Origin: Mycobacterium sp. GA-2829
GTDB taxonomy: Bacteria > Actinomycetota > Actinomycetes > Mycobacteriales > Mycobacteriaceae
Length of the DNA: 64,000 nt
Assembly (NCBI RefSeq): GCF_001499965.1
Contig: NZ_LQIT01000004.1
Coordinates: forward strand, 62,001 to 126,000
Reading direction: 5' to 3'
Shown here: piece by piece, positions 17,311 through 25,538 of the stretch
How the letters are laid out: each line of letters opens with the position of its first letter
Numbering within the stretch: the stretch's first letter is position 1
Position numbers and translations under genes: made by a program
Notes under the pieces: generated by a model
Seen by the model: the letters and a program-made list of their open reading frames with translations, nothing else
What the model was told of the DNA's origin: nothing
The model's database searches: none

Positions 17311-17529
17311 TCAGCAGACGGTGCCGAGGATGATCGCGCTCGAGAACAGCCCGATCAGGAAGGCCGCGGTGTTCTGGCCCTGCATGAGGGTGGCGACCAC
17401 GCCGACGATGCCGAAGACGAAGATCGCCGTCAGCACGATCGATTGCAGGGTGTGGTGGTCGGACGCCTTGGGGCGACGCGCCGCCGCGGGAGAAGCAGGA
17501 GCCAGCGAACCGTCGTTCAACGCAGCCAT
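17311..17529 (-). CDS. Small two-helix membrane protein
   Basis: A 72-residue protein with a polar N-terminus (about 28 residues) and two hydrophobic segments, one around LQSIVLTAIFVFGIVGVVAT and one around AAFLIGLFSSAIILG, so it should sit in the inner membrane as a hairpin. The ATG at 17529 is preceded by AAAGGG with suitable spacing, which decides against the long upstream extension of the frame. I do not recognise a named family. It is divergent from the DUF3060 gene across 147 bases. Confidence 0.6.
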   Translation of the reverse strand: MAALNDGSLAPASPAAARRPKASDHHTLQSIVLTAIFVFGIVGVVATLMQGQNTAAFLIGLFSSAIILGTVC

Positions 17530-17676
17530 GGCCACCCTTTCGTGTGCTTGGGACCACAATTCAAACCGATCGTGATCCGAATCACAAGTCCCGACGGCAA
17601 CGAACGTTGTCAGCCGGCCGCCGAAGACCCGGATTGACCCATTGAGCAGCGGCGATGCGTATGGCACCATCTGCCC

Positions 17677-18324
17677 ATGAACCCGCAGGACGACCCCGAG
17701 GCGCGGATCCGCGACCTGGAGCGACCGCTCGCCGACCGGGCGTCCGAACTGGGAACCCAGCCCTACACCGCCGCGGCCTACCCGGACGCGGTGTACGGCG
17801 TCCCGTATCCGCCCACGCCGCCGCGGGGTCCGTCGCGCACCGGGGTGGTCGTGCTGGTCGTCGTGGTGCTGACGCTGCTGGTGCTCGGTGCGGGCGTGGC
17901 GATCTACTTCGCGAAGGCGCCGCGCGACGGGGCGGTGACGGCGGGCCGGCCGACGATCGCCGGCGGCGGCGGGGCGCTCGACCAGATACCGGAGACTCTC
18001 GTCGAAATCCCCCCGCTCGTGATCCCGCCGGGTGGCGGGGACGCGGTCGCGCAGGCACCGCCGGGTGGGCAGTTCAGTGTGTCCGGGGTGGAGGGCAACA
18101 AGCGGGTCGCGTGCAGTGACAGCCTGATCAATGTCAGCGGGGTGTCGAACACGGTGACGATCACCGGTCATTGCACGACCGTCGTGGTGTCCGGGGTGGG
18201 CAACGAGGTGGTCGTCGAGAGCGCGGACGAGATCAGGGCGTCGGGCTTCGAGAACCGGGTGACGTATCAGTCGGGCGATCCGAAGATCGACAGCTTCGGC
18301 GACAACGTCGTCGAGCGGGGCTGA
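17677..18324 (+). CDS. DUF3060 domain membrane-anchored protein
   Basis: A 215-residue mycobacterial-type envelope protein. The N-terminus, NPQDDPEARIRDLERPLAD, is a motif shared by a group of mycobacterial proteins. A single transmembrane helix follows at about residues 54-74, then a Gly/Pro-rich linker. The C-terminal 80 residues form a DUF3060-like repeat domain of short beta turns (INVSGVSNTVTITGHC, VVVSGVGNEVVVESAD), with two cysteines able to pair. It is probably exported and anchored in the cell envelope. The function is unknown. Confidence 0.8.
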   Translation: MNPQDDPEARIRDLERPLADRASELGTQPYTAAAYPDAVYGVPYPPTPPRGPSRTGVVVLVVVVLTLLVLGAGVAIYFAKAPRDGAVTAGRPTIAGGGGALDQIPETLVEIPPLVIPPGGGDAVAQAPPGGQFSVSGVEGNKRVACSDSLINVSGVSNTVTITGHCTTVVVSGVGNEVVVESADEIRASGFENRVTYQSGDPKIDSFGDNVVERG

Positions 18325-18376
18325 CCCACTCGCGTCACGTCCGTAACACCGGTGACTCCGATCACGATCAACAGGC

Positions 18377-18955
18377 ATGCGGAACACCTGGAGAACCGCC
18401 CTGGCCGCCGTCGCCCTCGCGCTCGCCGCGGTGTTCGCCGACGCCTCCCCCGCGATCGCCCACGCGCAGCCCGCCGTCGCGGTCAAGGACTTCTCCAAAC
18501 CCGCGATCGTCATCCTCGGCTACGGCCTCGAACCCAACGGCATGATGCGCCCGATCCTGCGGCGCCGCGTCATCACCGGCCTGACCGTCGCGCAGTTCTT
18601 CCCGCAGTCGCCGATCATCGTCACCGGCGGCAACCCCCGCAATGGCGTGACCGAGGCCGCGGCGATGCGCCGCATGCTCACCATCCTCGGCTTCCCCGCG
18701 CACCGAATCATCGTGGAGGACAAGGCCAACAGCACCGTGCAGAACGCGCGGTTCTCGGTGCCGCTGGCCAAGGAGGCCGGCACCTCCGGCATCATCCTCG
18801 TCACCTCGTCGACGCATCAGGACCGCGCCGACGGCAACTTCGTCGACGCGGGCGCCAACCTGCTCGCGACCGTCAGCTACCCCGACGGCAGCCCCCAGGT
18901 CAACGCCGCGCAATTCGCCCGCGACGTCATCAGCCCGCTGGTCAACCGCGGCTGA
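18377..18955 (+). CDS. YdcF/DUF218 family exported protein
   Basis: A 192-residue protein with an N-terminal signal peptide (positive MRNTWR, hydrophobic stretch, AHA-type cleavage region near residue 30). The mature part is a DUF218/YdcF domain: IVILGYGLEPNG, PIIVTGGNPRNG and ILVTSSTHQDR. Proteins of this fold include SanA-like factors affecting envelope permeability, but no reaction is established for most members. It follows the DUF3060 gene by 52 bases and may be co-transcribed with it. Confidence 0.85.
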   Translation: MRNTWRTALAAVALALAAVFADASPAIAHAQPAVAVKDFSKPAIVILGYGLEPNGMMRPILRRRVITGLTVAQFFPQSPIIVTGGNPRNGVTEAAAMRRMLTILGFPAHRIIVEDKANSTVQNARFSVPLAKEAGTSGIILVTSSTHQDRADGNFVDAGANLLATVSYPDGSPQVNAAQFARDVISPLVNRG

Positions 18956-18994
18956 TCCGGTTTTGCTCGCCCTGACGACGGGTAGAGGGGTCCA

Positions 18995-19984
18995 GTGAAG
19001 GTTCTGGTCACCGGGGGCACCGGTTTCGTCGGCGCGTGGACAGCGAAGGCCGTGCAGGACGCCGGCCACCAGGTGCGGTTCCTCGTTCGCAAACCCGAAC
19101 GCCTGACCACCAGCGCCGAGAAGATCGGCGCCGACATCAGCGACTACGTCGTCGGCGACATCTCCGATCCCGACTCCACCGCGAAGGCGCTCGACGGTTG
19201 CGATGCGGTCATCCACTGCGCCGCAATGGTTTCCACCGATCCGGCCATGGCCGACGAGATGCTGCGCACCAACCTCGAGGGCGCACGCTACGTCCTCGGC
19301 GGCGCCGCGAAGGCGAAGATCGACCCGATCATCCACGTCTCCAGTTTCACGGCCCTGTTCCGCCCCGGCCTCGACGTGCTGCACGCCGACCTCCCGGTCA
19401 CCGGCGGCTCCGACGGGTACGGCAAGTCCAAGGCCGTCGTCGAGGCGTACGCCCGCGGTCTGCAGGACGCCGGCGCCCCGGTGAACATCACCTATCCGGG
19501 TATGGTGCTCGGCCCACCCGCGGGCGACCAGTTCGGCGAGGCGGCCGAGGGCGTCGAGGCGTCGGTGAAGATGCGCGCCGTGCCCGGCCGTGGTGCGGGA
19601 TGGATCGTCATCGACGTCCGCGACCTGGCCGCGCTGCACGTGGCGCTGCTGGAATCCGGGAAGGGTCCGCGCCGCTACATGCTCGGCGGCCGTCGGGTGC
19701 CCGTCGGCGAGTTGGCGGCATTGATGGGTGACGCGGCCGCCCGCGATCTCGCGCCGATCCCAATCCCCGATGTCGCGCTGCGCACGGTCGGCCGGCTGTT
19801 CGACGTGATCGGCGATCAGCTGCCGTTCGAGACGCCCATCAACTCCGCGGCGATGCAGTACTACACGCAGATGCCGAAGTCCGACGACGAACCGGCCGAA
19901 CGCGACCTCGGCATCGTGCAGCGCGACGTCGCCGAGACGATCGCCGACACCGTGGCGGGGCTCCGAGAAGTGGGTCGTTTGTAG
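18995..19984 (+). CDS. NAD(P)-dependent epimerase/dehydratase (extended SDR)
   Basis: A 329-residue extended short-chain dehydrogenase. The cofactor motif TGGTGFVG is at residues 6-13. The catalytic tyrosine is probably in DGYGKSKAVVEAY (YGKSK). The protein resembles the mycobacterial group of sterol dehydrogenase- or dihydroflavonol-reductase-like SDRs. The GTG start has a GAGGGG ribosome-binding site 4 bases upstream. The substrate is unknown. The next gene, an LLM oxidoreductase, starts 55 bases later. Confidence 0.85.
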   Translation: MKVLVTGGTGFVGAWTAKAVQDAGHQVRFLVRKPERLTTSAEKIGADISDYVVGDISDPDSTAKALDGCDAVIHCAAMVSTDPAMADEMLRTNLEGARYVLGGAAKAKIDPIIHVSSFTALFRPGLDVLHADLPVTGGSDGYGKSKAVVEAYARGLQDAGAPVNITYPGMVLGPPAGDQFGEAAEGVEASVKMRAVPGRGAGWIVIDVRDLAALHVALLESGKGPRRYMLGGRRVPVGELAALMGDAAARDLAPIPIPDVALRTVGRLFDVIGDQLPFETPINSAAMQYYTQMPKSDDEPAERDLGIVQRDVAETIADTVAGLREVGRL

Positions 19985-20039
19985 GTCCGGCGCTCGGAGC
20001 GCGGGAATGCGACGGCCGTCACACGGGTTGAGCCGAGTC

Positions 20040-20906
20040 ATGGAACTCGGATATCACGTACCCATCTTCGACATCGACGGCGGAACGACGGCCATCGCCG
20101 GCGAACTGGCGCGCGTCGGTGAGGCCGCTGAGGCCTCCGGCGCGACGTGGCTGTCGTTCATGGACCACTTCTTCCAGATCGAACCGACCGGGCTGCCCGC
20201 CGAGGCGAACATGCTCGAGGGTTACACCTCGCTCGGCTTCCTCGCCGCCCACACCGAGACGATCGAACTCGGCCTGCTCGTCACCGGCGTCACGTACCGC
20301 CACCCAGGACTGCTGGCCAAAACGGTGACGACGGTCGACGTGCTGTCGGGCGGACGGGCCTGGCTGGGCATCGGCGCCGCGTGGTTCGAACGCGAACACG
20401 TCGGGCTCGGGGTGCCGTATCCGCCGCTGGCCGAACGGTTCGAACGCCTCGAGGAGGCGCTGCAGATCTGCGGGCAGATGTGGGATCCCGACAACAACGG
20501 ACCCTTCGAGGGCAAGCACTACCAGCTGGCGGAGACGCTGTGTAACCCGCAGCCGATCAACCGGCCGAAGGTGATGATCGGCGGCAGCGGTGAACGCAAG
20601 ACCCTGCGCCTGGTGGCCCAGTACGGCGATTCCTGCAACCTGTTCGGCACCCCGGATGAGGTGGCGCACAAGCTCGATGTGCTGCGGCGGCACTGCGACA
20701 CCGTCGGCCGCGACTTCGACGACATCCGCGTCACGATCCTCGCCCACGACGGCCCCACGCCCGACACCAAGGACGACTTCGTCCGCAGAATGGCCGAGTA
20801 CGCGAAGGTCGGCGTGCACACCGCGATCGTGATGCCGCCGGGCGGCTCACCCGCCAAGTGGATCGACGGCATCGTCTCCGTCGTGCCGCAGCTGGCCGAG
20901 CTGTGA
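20040..20906 (+). CDS. LLM class F420-dependent oxidoreductase
   Basis: A 288-residue (beta/alpha)8 flavin/F420 oxidoreductase. Key segments are ATWLSFMDHFFQI, ELGLLVTGVTYRHPGLLAKTV, GRAWLGIGAAWFE and the C-terminal KVMIGGSGERKTLRLVAQYG. In mycobacteria such proteins mostly use coenzyme F420. I prefer the ATG at 20040 (MELGYHVPIF), although the frame is open from another ATG at 20007. The substrate is unknown. Confidence 0.85.
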   Translation: MELGYHVPIFDIDGGTTAIAGELARVGEAAEASGATWLSFMDHFFQIEPTGLPAEANMLEGYTSLGFLAAHTETIELGLLVTGVTYRHPGLLAKTVTTVDVLSGGRAWLGIGAAWFEREHVGLGVPYPPLAERFERLEEALQICGQMWDPDNNGPFEGKHYQLAETLCNPQPINRPKVMIGGSGERKTLRLVAQYGDSCNLFGTPDEVAHKLDVLRRHCDTVGRDFDDIRVTILAHDGPTPDTKDDFVRRMAEYAKVGVHTAIVMPPGGSPAKWIDGIVSVVPQLAEL

Positions 20907-21509
20907 TCAGGCGGTGAACTGACGCACGTAGTCGACGGCGGCATACACGGTGTCGCGCAACATGTCTGGATCACCGGTGACGAACGTGAGCATCGCGCCG
21001 CCCTGGTGGGCGATCACCAGGGCGGCCGCGAGGTGGCGCGGGTCGGCGTCGGCGCGCAGGTCGCCGCGCTTCTTCATCGCGGTGAGCGCGGCCCGGAACA
21101 ACGTGAGCCATTCGTCGTAGCCGGCGGCGAGGTCGTCGCGGATCTGAGCCTCCCCCTCGACCAGTTCACCCGCCAGCGATCCGTAGATGCAGCCGCCCCG
21201 CCGGTACACCGTCTCGGCGTCGGCGACGCAGGCGTCGGCCCAGGTCTGTAGGGCGTCGAGGCTGTCCAGATCGCCCATTTCCAGGTGGAATTGGGCGACC
21301 TGACGGCGGCGTTCGGCCACGACCTCGCGGGTGAGTTCATCCTTGCCCCGGAAGTAGTGCGACAGTTGGGATCCGCTGACCTCGGCGGCGTCGCGGACCT
21401 CGTCGAGGGTCGTGCCCTCGACGCCGCGCTCGAACATCAGCCGCGCGGTGGTGTCGACGATGCGGCTGCGCGCGGCGAGCCCCTTGCGGGTGAACCGGGT
21501 ATCGCTCAT
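20907..21509 (-). CDS. TetR/AcrR family regulator
   Basis: A 200-residue repressor. The N-terminal helix-turn-helix reads TLDEVRDAAEVSGSQLSHYF, and the C-terminal ligand domain is the TetR_C type with a cysteine in GGCIYGSL. Its ATG overlaps the stop codon of the next upstream TetR gene (ATGA), so the two regulators are translated together. The two share SGSQL(S/T)HYF in the recognition helix and look like diverged duplicates. It is convergent with the LLM gene, with no gap between the stop codons. Confidence 0.88.
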   Translation of the reverse strand: MSDTRFTRKGLAARSRIVDTTARLMFERGVEGTTLDEVRDAAEVSGSQLSHYFRGKDELTREVVAERRRQVAQFHLEMGDLDSLDALQTWADACVADAETVYRRGGCIYGSLAGELVEGEAQIRDDLAAGYDEWLTLFRAALTAMKKRGDLRADADPRHLAAALVIAHQGGAMLTFVTGDPDMLRDTVYAAVDYVRQFTA

Positions 21510-22159
21510 GCGGTCCTCCGGCGCCGGCGCGGCGGGCGGGGTGTGCGTTCGGCGGGGTCGGCGGCGTACCTGCGCACCCGGTTGACGGCGAAGCGCAGCG
21601 CGTCGGCCTGCGGCCACTCCTGGCGGTAGACGAACGCCACGGTGCCGCCGGCCTGATGGGCGCCGACCAGCACCACGGCCAGCTGGTGCGGGTCGGCGTC
21701 GTCGATCAGGAGTCCGCGCTGGCGCATCTCGCGAATCCCGTCTTCCAGCACGGTGATCCACTGCCGGTAGCCGTCGGCGAGCACCTCACGCAACGCCGCG
21801 TCGGACTTGGCGAGTTGGCCGGCCAGACCGTGGTAGGTCGGGGTGCCGCTGAACCCGCTCTCGCGTAGCCGGCGCAGGGTCAGCCCGAGCCAGCGTTCGA
21901 GGTCGTCGAAGGTCTCCAGTCGGCCCTGCGACGCGATGACGGCGTGGATCTGCCGCTCGATCAGCGCACGGAGCAGGGCCTGCCGGTCGGGGAAGTAGTG
22001 CGTCAGTTGCGATCCGCTCACCGAGGCGGCTTTCCGGATCGCGACCATGGTCAGCGTCGACAGCCCGGTGGTCGCGATGAGGTCGGCCGCGGCGTCGAGG
22101 ATGCGATCCCGGGTGGCCTGCCCCTTGGGGGTGAGTCGCCGCTGGGCGGGTTCGGCCAT
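21506..22159 (-). CDS. TetR/AcrR family regulator (tandem paralogue)
   Basis: A 217-residue TetR protein with the helix-turn-helix TMVAIRKAASVSGSQLTHYF and a basic C-terminal tail (PRPPRRRRRT). It lies 9 bases downstream of the alpha/beta hydrolase and overlaps the second TetR gene, making a three-gene operon that is probably autoregulated at the palindrome 23068-23083. Because the two recognition helices are similar, both regulators might bind the same site, perhaps as heterodimers; that is inference. Confidence 0.88.
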   Translation of the reverse strand: MAEPAQRRLTPKGQATRDRILDAAADLIATTGLSTLTMVAIRKAASVSGSQLTHYFPDRQALLRALIERQIHAVIASQGRLETFDDLERWLGLTLRRLRESGFSGTPTYHGLAGQLAKSDAALREVLADGYRQWITVLEDGIREMRQRGLLIDDADPHQLAVVLVGAHQAGGTVAFVYRQEWPQADALRFAVNRVRRYAADPAERTPRPPRRRRRTA

Positions 22160-22168
22160 CCCCCGAGT

Positions 22169-23050
22169 TTATGGGACGGCCGGCCCACTCAGTCGACGGT
22201 CGAGGAAGTCGCGGATCAGTGCGGTGGTCTCGTCGAACGCGGACTCGAGTAGGAAGTGCCCGCCGTCGAGGAGGTGGATCTCGGCGTCGGGGAGGTCGTC
22301 GGCGAAGGCGCGGGCGCCGTCGGGGCCGAAGATCTCGTCGCCGCGGCCCCACACCGCGAGCAGTGGCACGCCGGAGGCGCGGAAGTACTCGTGCAGACGG
22401 GGGTACAGCGGCGGGTTGGTGGCGTAGTCGAGGAACAGCGCCATCTGGACCGCGTCGTTGCCGGGCCGGGAGACGAGGGCGTGGTCGTGGTGCCAGGCCT
22501 CGGGGTCGAGGAGCGTTTCGTCGGCGACGCCGGTGACGTACTGCCAGCGGATCGCGTCGAGGGAAAGCGCCTCACGCACCGGCGCTTCGGTCTCGGGGGT
22601 CTGTTCGGCGTGGTACGCCCAGACGGGTTTCCAGAAGCTCTCGACGAAGCCCGCGTCGTACCCGTTGCCGTTCTGGGTGATGACCGCGGTCACCGCGTCG
22701 GGGTGGGCGAGGGCGAGCCGCCAGCCGATGGGGGCGCCGTAGTCCTGCACGTAGATCGCGCAGCGGTGAATGCCGAGCTGCACGAGCAGGCCGGTGGTCA
22801 ACGCGGTCAGATTGTCGAAGGTGTAGTCGAACTCGTCCACGCCCGGCGCGTCGGACAGGCCGAAGCCGAGGTGGTCGGGGGCGATGACGTGCCAGCGGTC
22901 GGCGAGCGCGGGCACGAGGCGCCGGAACATGTACGAGCTCGTGGGATATCCGTGCAGCAGCAGCACGGTCGGGGCGTTCGGGTCGCCCGCCTCCCGGTAG
23001 AAGAGCCGGTGGCCGTCGACGGTGGCGTAGCGGTGGTGCACAGCGGGCAT
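22169..23050 (-). CDS. Alpha/beta hydrolase (haloalkane dehalogenase/epoxide hydrolase-like)
   Basis: A 293-residue alpha/beta hydrolase. The oxyanion region is HGYP (33-36). The nucleophile is Asp103 in VQDYGAPIGW, as in haloalkane dehalogenases and epoxide hydrolases rather than serine esterases. The histidine is in LLDGGHFLLES near the C-terminus. The ATG has a strong AAGGAGG site upstream. It is the first gene of an operon with two TetR regulators, so its expression is likely induced by its substrate. Which of halide, epoxide or other bonds it hydrolyses cannot be told. Confidence 0.85.
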   Translation of the reverse strand: MPAVHHRYATVDGHRLFYREAGDPNAPTVLLLHGYPTSSYMFRRLVPALADRWHVIAPDHLGFGLSDAPGVDEFDYTFDNLTALTTGLLVQLGIHRCAIYVQDYGAPIGWRLALAHPDAVTAVITQNGNGYDAGFVESFWKPVWAYHAEQTPETEAPVREALSLDAIRWQYVTGVADETLLDPEAWHHDHALVSRPGNDAVQMALFLDYATNPPLYPRLHEYFRASGVPLLAVWGRGDEIFGPDGARAFADDLPDAEIHLLDGGHFLLESAFDETTALIRDFLDRRLSGPAVP

Positions 23051-23067
23051 GGGCGAAGCCTCCTTTT

Positions 23068-23083
23068 TGGGTTGTATAACCCA
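23068..23083. promoter_or_regulatory. Palindromic operator, probably for the tandem TetR proteins
   Basis: The sequence tgggttgtataaccca has two perfect 6-base arms around gtat. It lies 17 bases upstream of the hydrolase start, immediately before its ribosome-binding site, and 12 bases before the -35 box of the divergent helicase promoter. It is AT-rich against a very GC-rich background. A TetR operator is the simplest reading, because the hydrolase operon encodes two TetR proteins. Confidence 0.6.
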
Positions 23084-23094
23084 CTATGCACGCG

Positions 23095-23122
23095 TTGACG
23101 CCGATCCGCCAGCGGCTACAGT
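23095..23122 (+). promoter_or_regulatory. SigA-type leaderless promoter of the helicase-Jet operon
   Basis: The -35 box TTGACG (23095-23100) and -10 box TACAGT (23117-23122) are separated by 16 bases. The expected transcription start falls on the A of the ATG at 23129, seven bases after the -10 box, so the mRNA should be leaderless. No ribosome-binding site is seen in front of this ATG, in agreement. Confidence 0.65.
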
Positions 23123-23128
23123 GCGGCC

Positions 23129-25459
23129 ATGGCCGGAATCGTGCTCACCGACGAGTTCCGCCACGCACTCGATCTGCTGGCCGGCGGCCGCCACCTGTTC
23201 CTCACCGGCAAGGCGGGCACGGGTAAGTCGACGCTGATCCGCCGGTTCATGGCCGACACCGACCGCAACGTCGTGGTGGTCGCATCCACCGGGATCGCCG
23301 CGCTCAACGTCGACGGCTACACCATCCATCGCCTCTTCGGGTTCCGCACCACCACGACCCTCGAGGACATCCGGTCCGGCGGCTACCGTCCCGGGCGGTT
23401 CACCAAGACGCTCGCGTCACTGCAGACGCTGATCATCGACGAGGCCTCGATGGTGCGCGCGGACGTCTTCGACATGGTCGCCGCGGCGCTCGAGCGGTTC
23501 GGCCCCGTGCAGGGCGCCCCGTTCGGCGGTGTGCAGATCGTGCTCGTCGGCGACCTCTACCAACTCCCGCCGGTGGTCAGCGAACACGAGGCGCACTACT
23601 TCACGACCACGTACGAGACCCCGTACTTCTTCTCCGCCCGCAGCTTCGACCGCGACGACTTCCCCACCGTTTCGTTGACGACGGTGTTCCGTCAACTCGG
23701 CGACGACCGGATGACCGCCATCCTCAACGAGATCCGCGAAGGCGTGCTGCTCGGCCACGCCCAGCAGGAGCTCAACGCCCGCACCGATCCCGACTTCGCG
23801 CCACCCGAGCACGAGTTCTGGTTGACGCTGGCGCCGACCAACCGGCTCGTCACGGCCCGCAACCGCCAGCACCTCGAACGGCTGGCCGGTGACGAGATGG
23901 TCCATCAGGCAACGGCTTCCGGGGACCTCTCGCTGTTCGACCCGCCCGTCGAGGAGACCCTGCGGTTCAAGGTCGGCGCCCAGGTGATGATGCTCAACAA
24001 CGACCAGGGCGACCGCTGGGTCAACGGCAGCATCGGCCGCGTCGTCGGTGTCGGGTACGACCGCTACGGCGCCGTCGTCGAGGTGGAGTTCCCCGACGGT
24101 TCCGTCGCCGAGGTCACCCCGTACACGTGGGAGGCCACCCGACCGGTGGTGTCGGGGTCCTCGTTGACCCGTGAGGTCATCGGCTCCTACACCCAGCTGC
24201 CGTTCAAACTGGCCTGGGCCATCACGATTCACAAGAGCCAGGGGCAGACGCTCGACCGGGTGGTCGTCGACCTGACCGGCGGCATGTTCTCGACCGGTCA
24301 GCTGTACGTCGCGCTGAGCCGCTGCACCTCGCTGGCCGGGTTGGTGCTCAAACGCCCTGTGCTGCCGAAGGATCTGAAGACCGACCGGCGCATCGCCCGG
24401 TTCCTGCGCAGCGCCGCCGGCGGGTCCGGCGCGCGGCGGTACTGCGCGATCGGGATGCTGACCGTCGGGGACGAGGGCCGGATGTCGCGGCCGCGTCCGG
24501 TCGAGCTGGCCGTGGCGTTCGACGACGGCACCGCGGTGTCGACGCTGATCAATCCGCAGCGCGACCTGGCCGACGCGCGCACCGCCTACGGCATCAGCGT
24601 CTCGGATGTGTTGCTGGCGCCCACATTGCGGGAGGCGTGGGCGGTGATCGCGCCGATGCTGGCCGGGTGCACCCCGGTGGGCGCGGGCATCGACGACCAA
24701 CTCGGGCTCATCGACTTCGAGCTCAAACGCCTCGGCTACGTGACGGCGATGCCGCTCGGCGTCGACCTGCGCGGGACGCGGATCCACGGGCGGACCGCGC
24801 TGGAGCGGGCGCAATCGGCGCTGGCCGCACACACCGGGCGGCACACCGAGAGCGGGTCCTCCCCGTTCGAGGACCCGGATTCCGTTGAGGCAGCAGGCTT
24901 TCTGGTCAGCCGCGACCCCGACGTGCCGACACCGACCGCCGATCACCTGCCCGGACTGTCGGCGCTGTTGCGGATCAGCCGGGACGTCGGTGCGGTGCTG
25001 CTGGGCCGGCCCGCGGCCCGAGACCTCGACGCCGCCGACGACGCGGCCGCGCGACGGTCGGTGGCCGATCAACTGCGGGCGGCGGCGGAGCGGGTGCGGT
25101 TGCCGAAGGACGTGGCGGCCCGGCTCGACGAGGCCTCGCGGCTGCTGCGCGTGGAGATCGACACCGCCGGGTTGTGCGGGGACGGCGACGACATCGCGGC
25201 GACGCTGACCCCGGGGACGCGGATCTGCTTCACCGGCACCGCACAGGACGGCACCGGGCGCATCGTGGAGCGGCCCGAGATGGAGCAACTGGCCGCCGCG
25301 GCCGGGCTCGTCCCGGTCAAGACGGTGTCGAAAACCCGGTGCGACGTCCTGGTGACCGCCGAGGTGGGCACGCAGTCGGGCAAAGCGCGCAAAGCACAGG
25401 AATACGGCAAGCCGGTGTTCTGCGCCGACGACTTCTTCACCTGGCTGGCCGGGCGCTGA
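23129..25459 (+). CDS. Pif1-like helicase with inactive DnaQ-like domain and C-terminal BRCT domain
   Basis: A 776-residue three-part protein. Residues 1-430 are a superfamily 1 helicase of the Pif1/RecD type: Walker A GKAGTGKST (27-35), ASTGIAALN, Walker B IIDEAS with Asp104-Glu105, GDLYQLPPV and AITIHKSQGQTLD. Residues 435-540 follow the DnaQ/DEDD exonuclease pattern (PVELAVAFDDG, GISVSDVLLAPTLREAW, FELKRLGY), but the D-x-E metal site is G442-M-L444, so it should not cut DNA. Residues 695-776 form a BRCT domain (RICFTGTAQ to ADDFFTWLAGR). It is probably a DNA-processing protein. It is the first gene of the Jet operon, 16-79 bases ahead of jetA depending on the jetA start. Confidence 0.85.
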   Translation: MAGIVLTDEFRHALDLLAGGRHLFLTGKAGTGKSTLIRRFMADTDRNVVVVASTGIAALNVDGYTIHRLFGFRTTTTLEDIRSGGYRPGRFTKTLASLQTLIIDEASMVRADVFDMVAAALERFGPVQGAPFGGVQIVLVGDLYQLPPVVSEHEAHYFTTTYETPYFFSARSFDRDDFPTVSLTTVFRQLGDDRMTAILNEIREGVLLGHAQQELNARTDPDFAPPEHEFWLTLAPTNRLVTARNRQHLERLAGDEMVHQATASGDLSLFDPPVEETLRFKVGAQVMMLNNDQGDRWVNGSIGRVVGVGYDRYGAVVEVEFPDGSVAEVTPYTWEATRPVVSGSSLTREVIGSYTQLPFKLAWAITIHKSQGQTLDRVVVDLTGGMFSTGQLYVALSRCTSLAGLVLKRPVLPKDLKTDRRIARFLRSAAGGSGARRYCAIGMLTVGDEGRMSRPRPVELAVAFDDGTAVSTLINPQRDLADARTAYGISVSDVLLAPTLREAWAVIAPMLAGCTPVGAGIDDQLGLIDFELKRLGYVTAMPLGVDLRGTRIHGRTALERAQSALAAHTGRHTESGSSPFEDPDSVEAAGFLVSRDPDVPTPTADHLPGLSALLRISRDVGAVLLGRPAARDLDAADDAAARRSVADQLRAAAERVRLPKDVAARLDEASRLLRVEIDTAGLCGDGDDIAATLTPGTRICFTGTAQDGTGRIVERPEMEQLAAAAGLVPVKTVSKTRCDVLVTAEVGTQSGKARKAQEYGKPVFCADDFFTWLAGR

Positions 25460-25538
25460 TCCCCCGGCACGGCCCATGTCGGTGCCATCGCCTATGTTGG
25501 GGCGTCCGGCCAGGACGGGGACAGATCGAGGAATGCGG

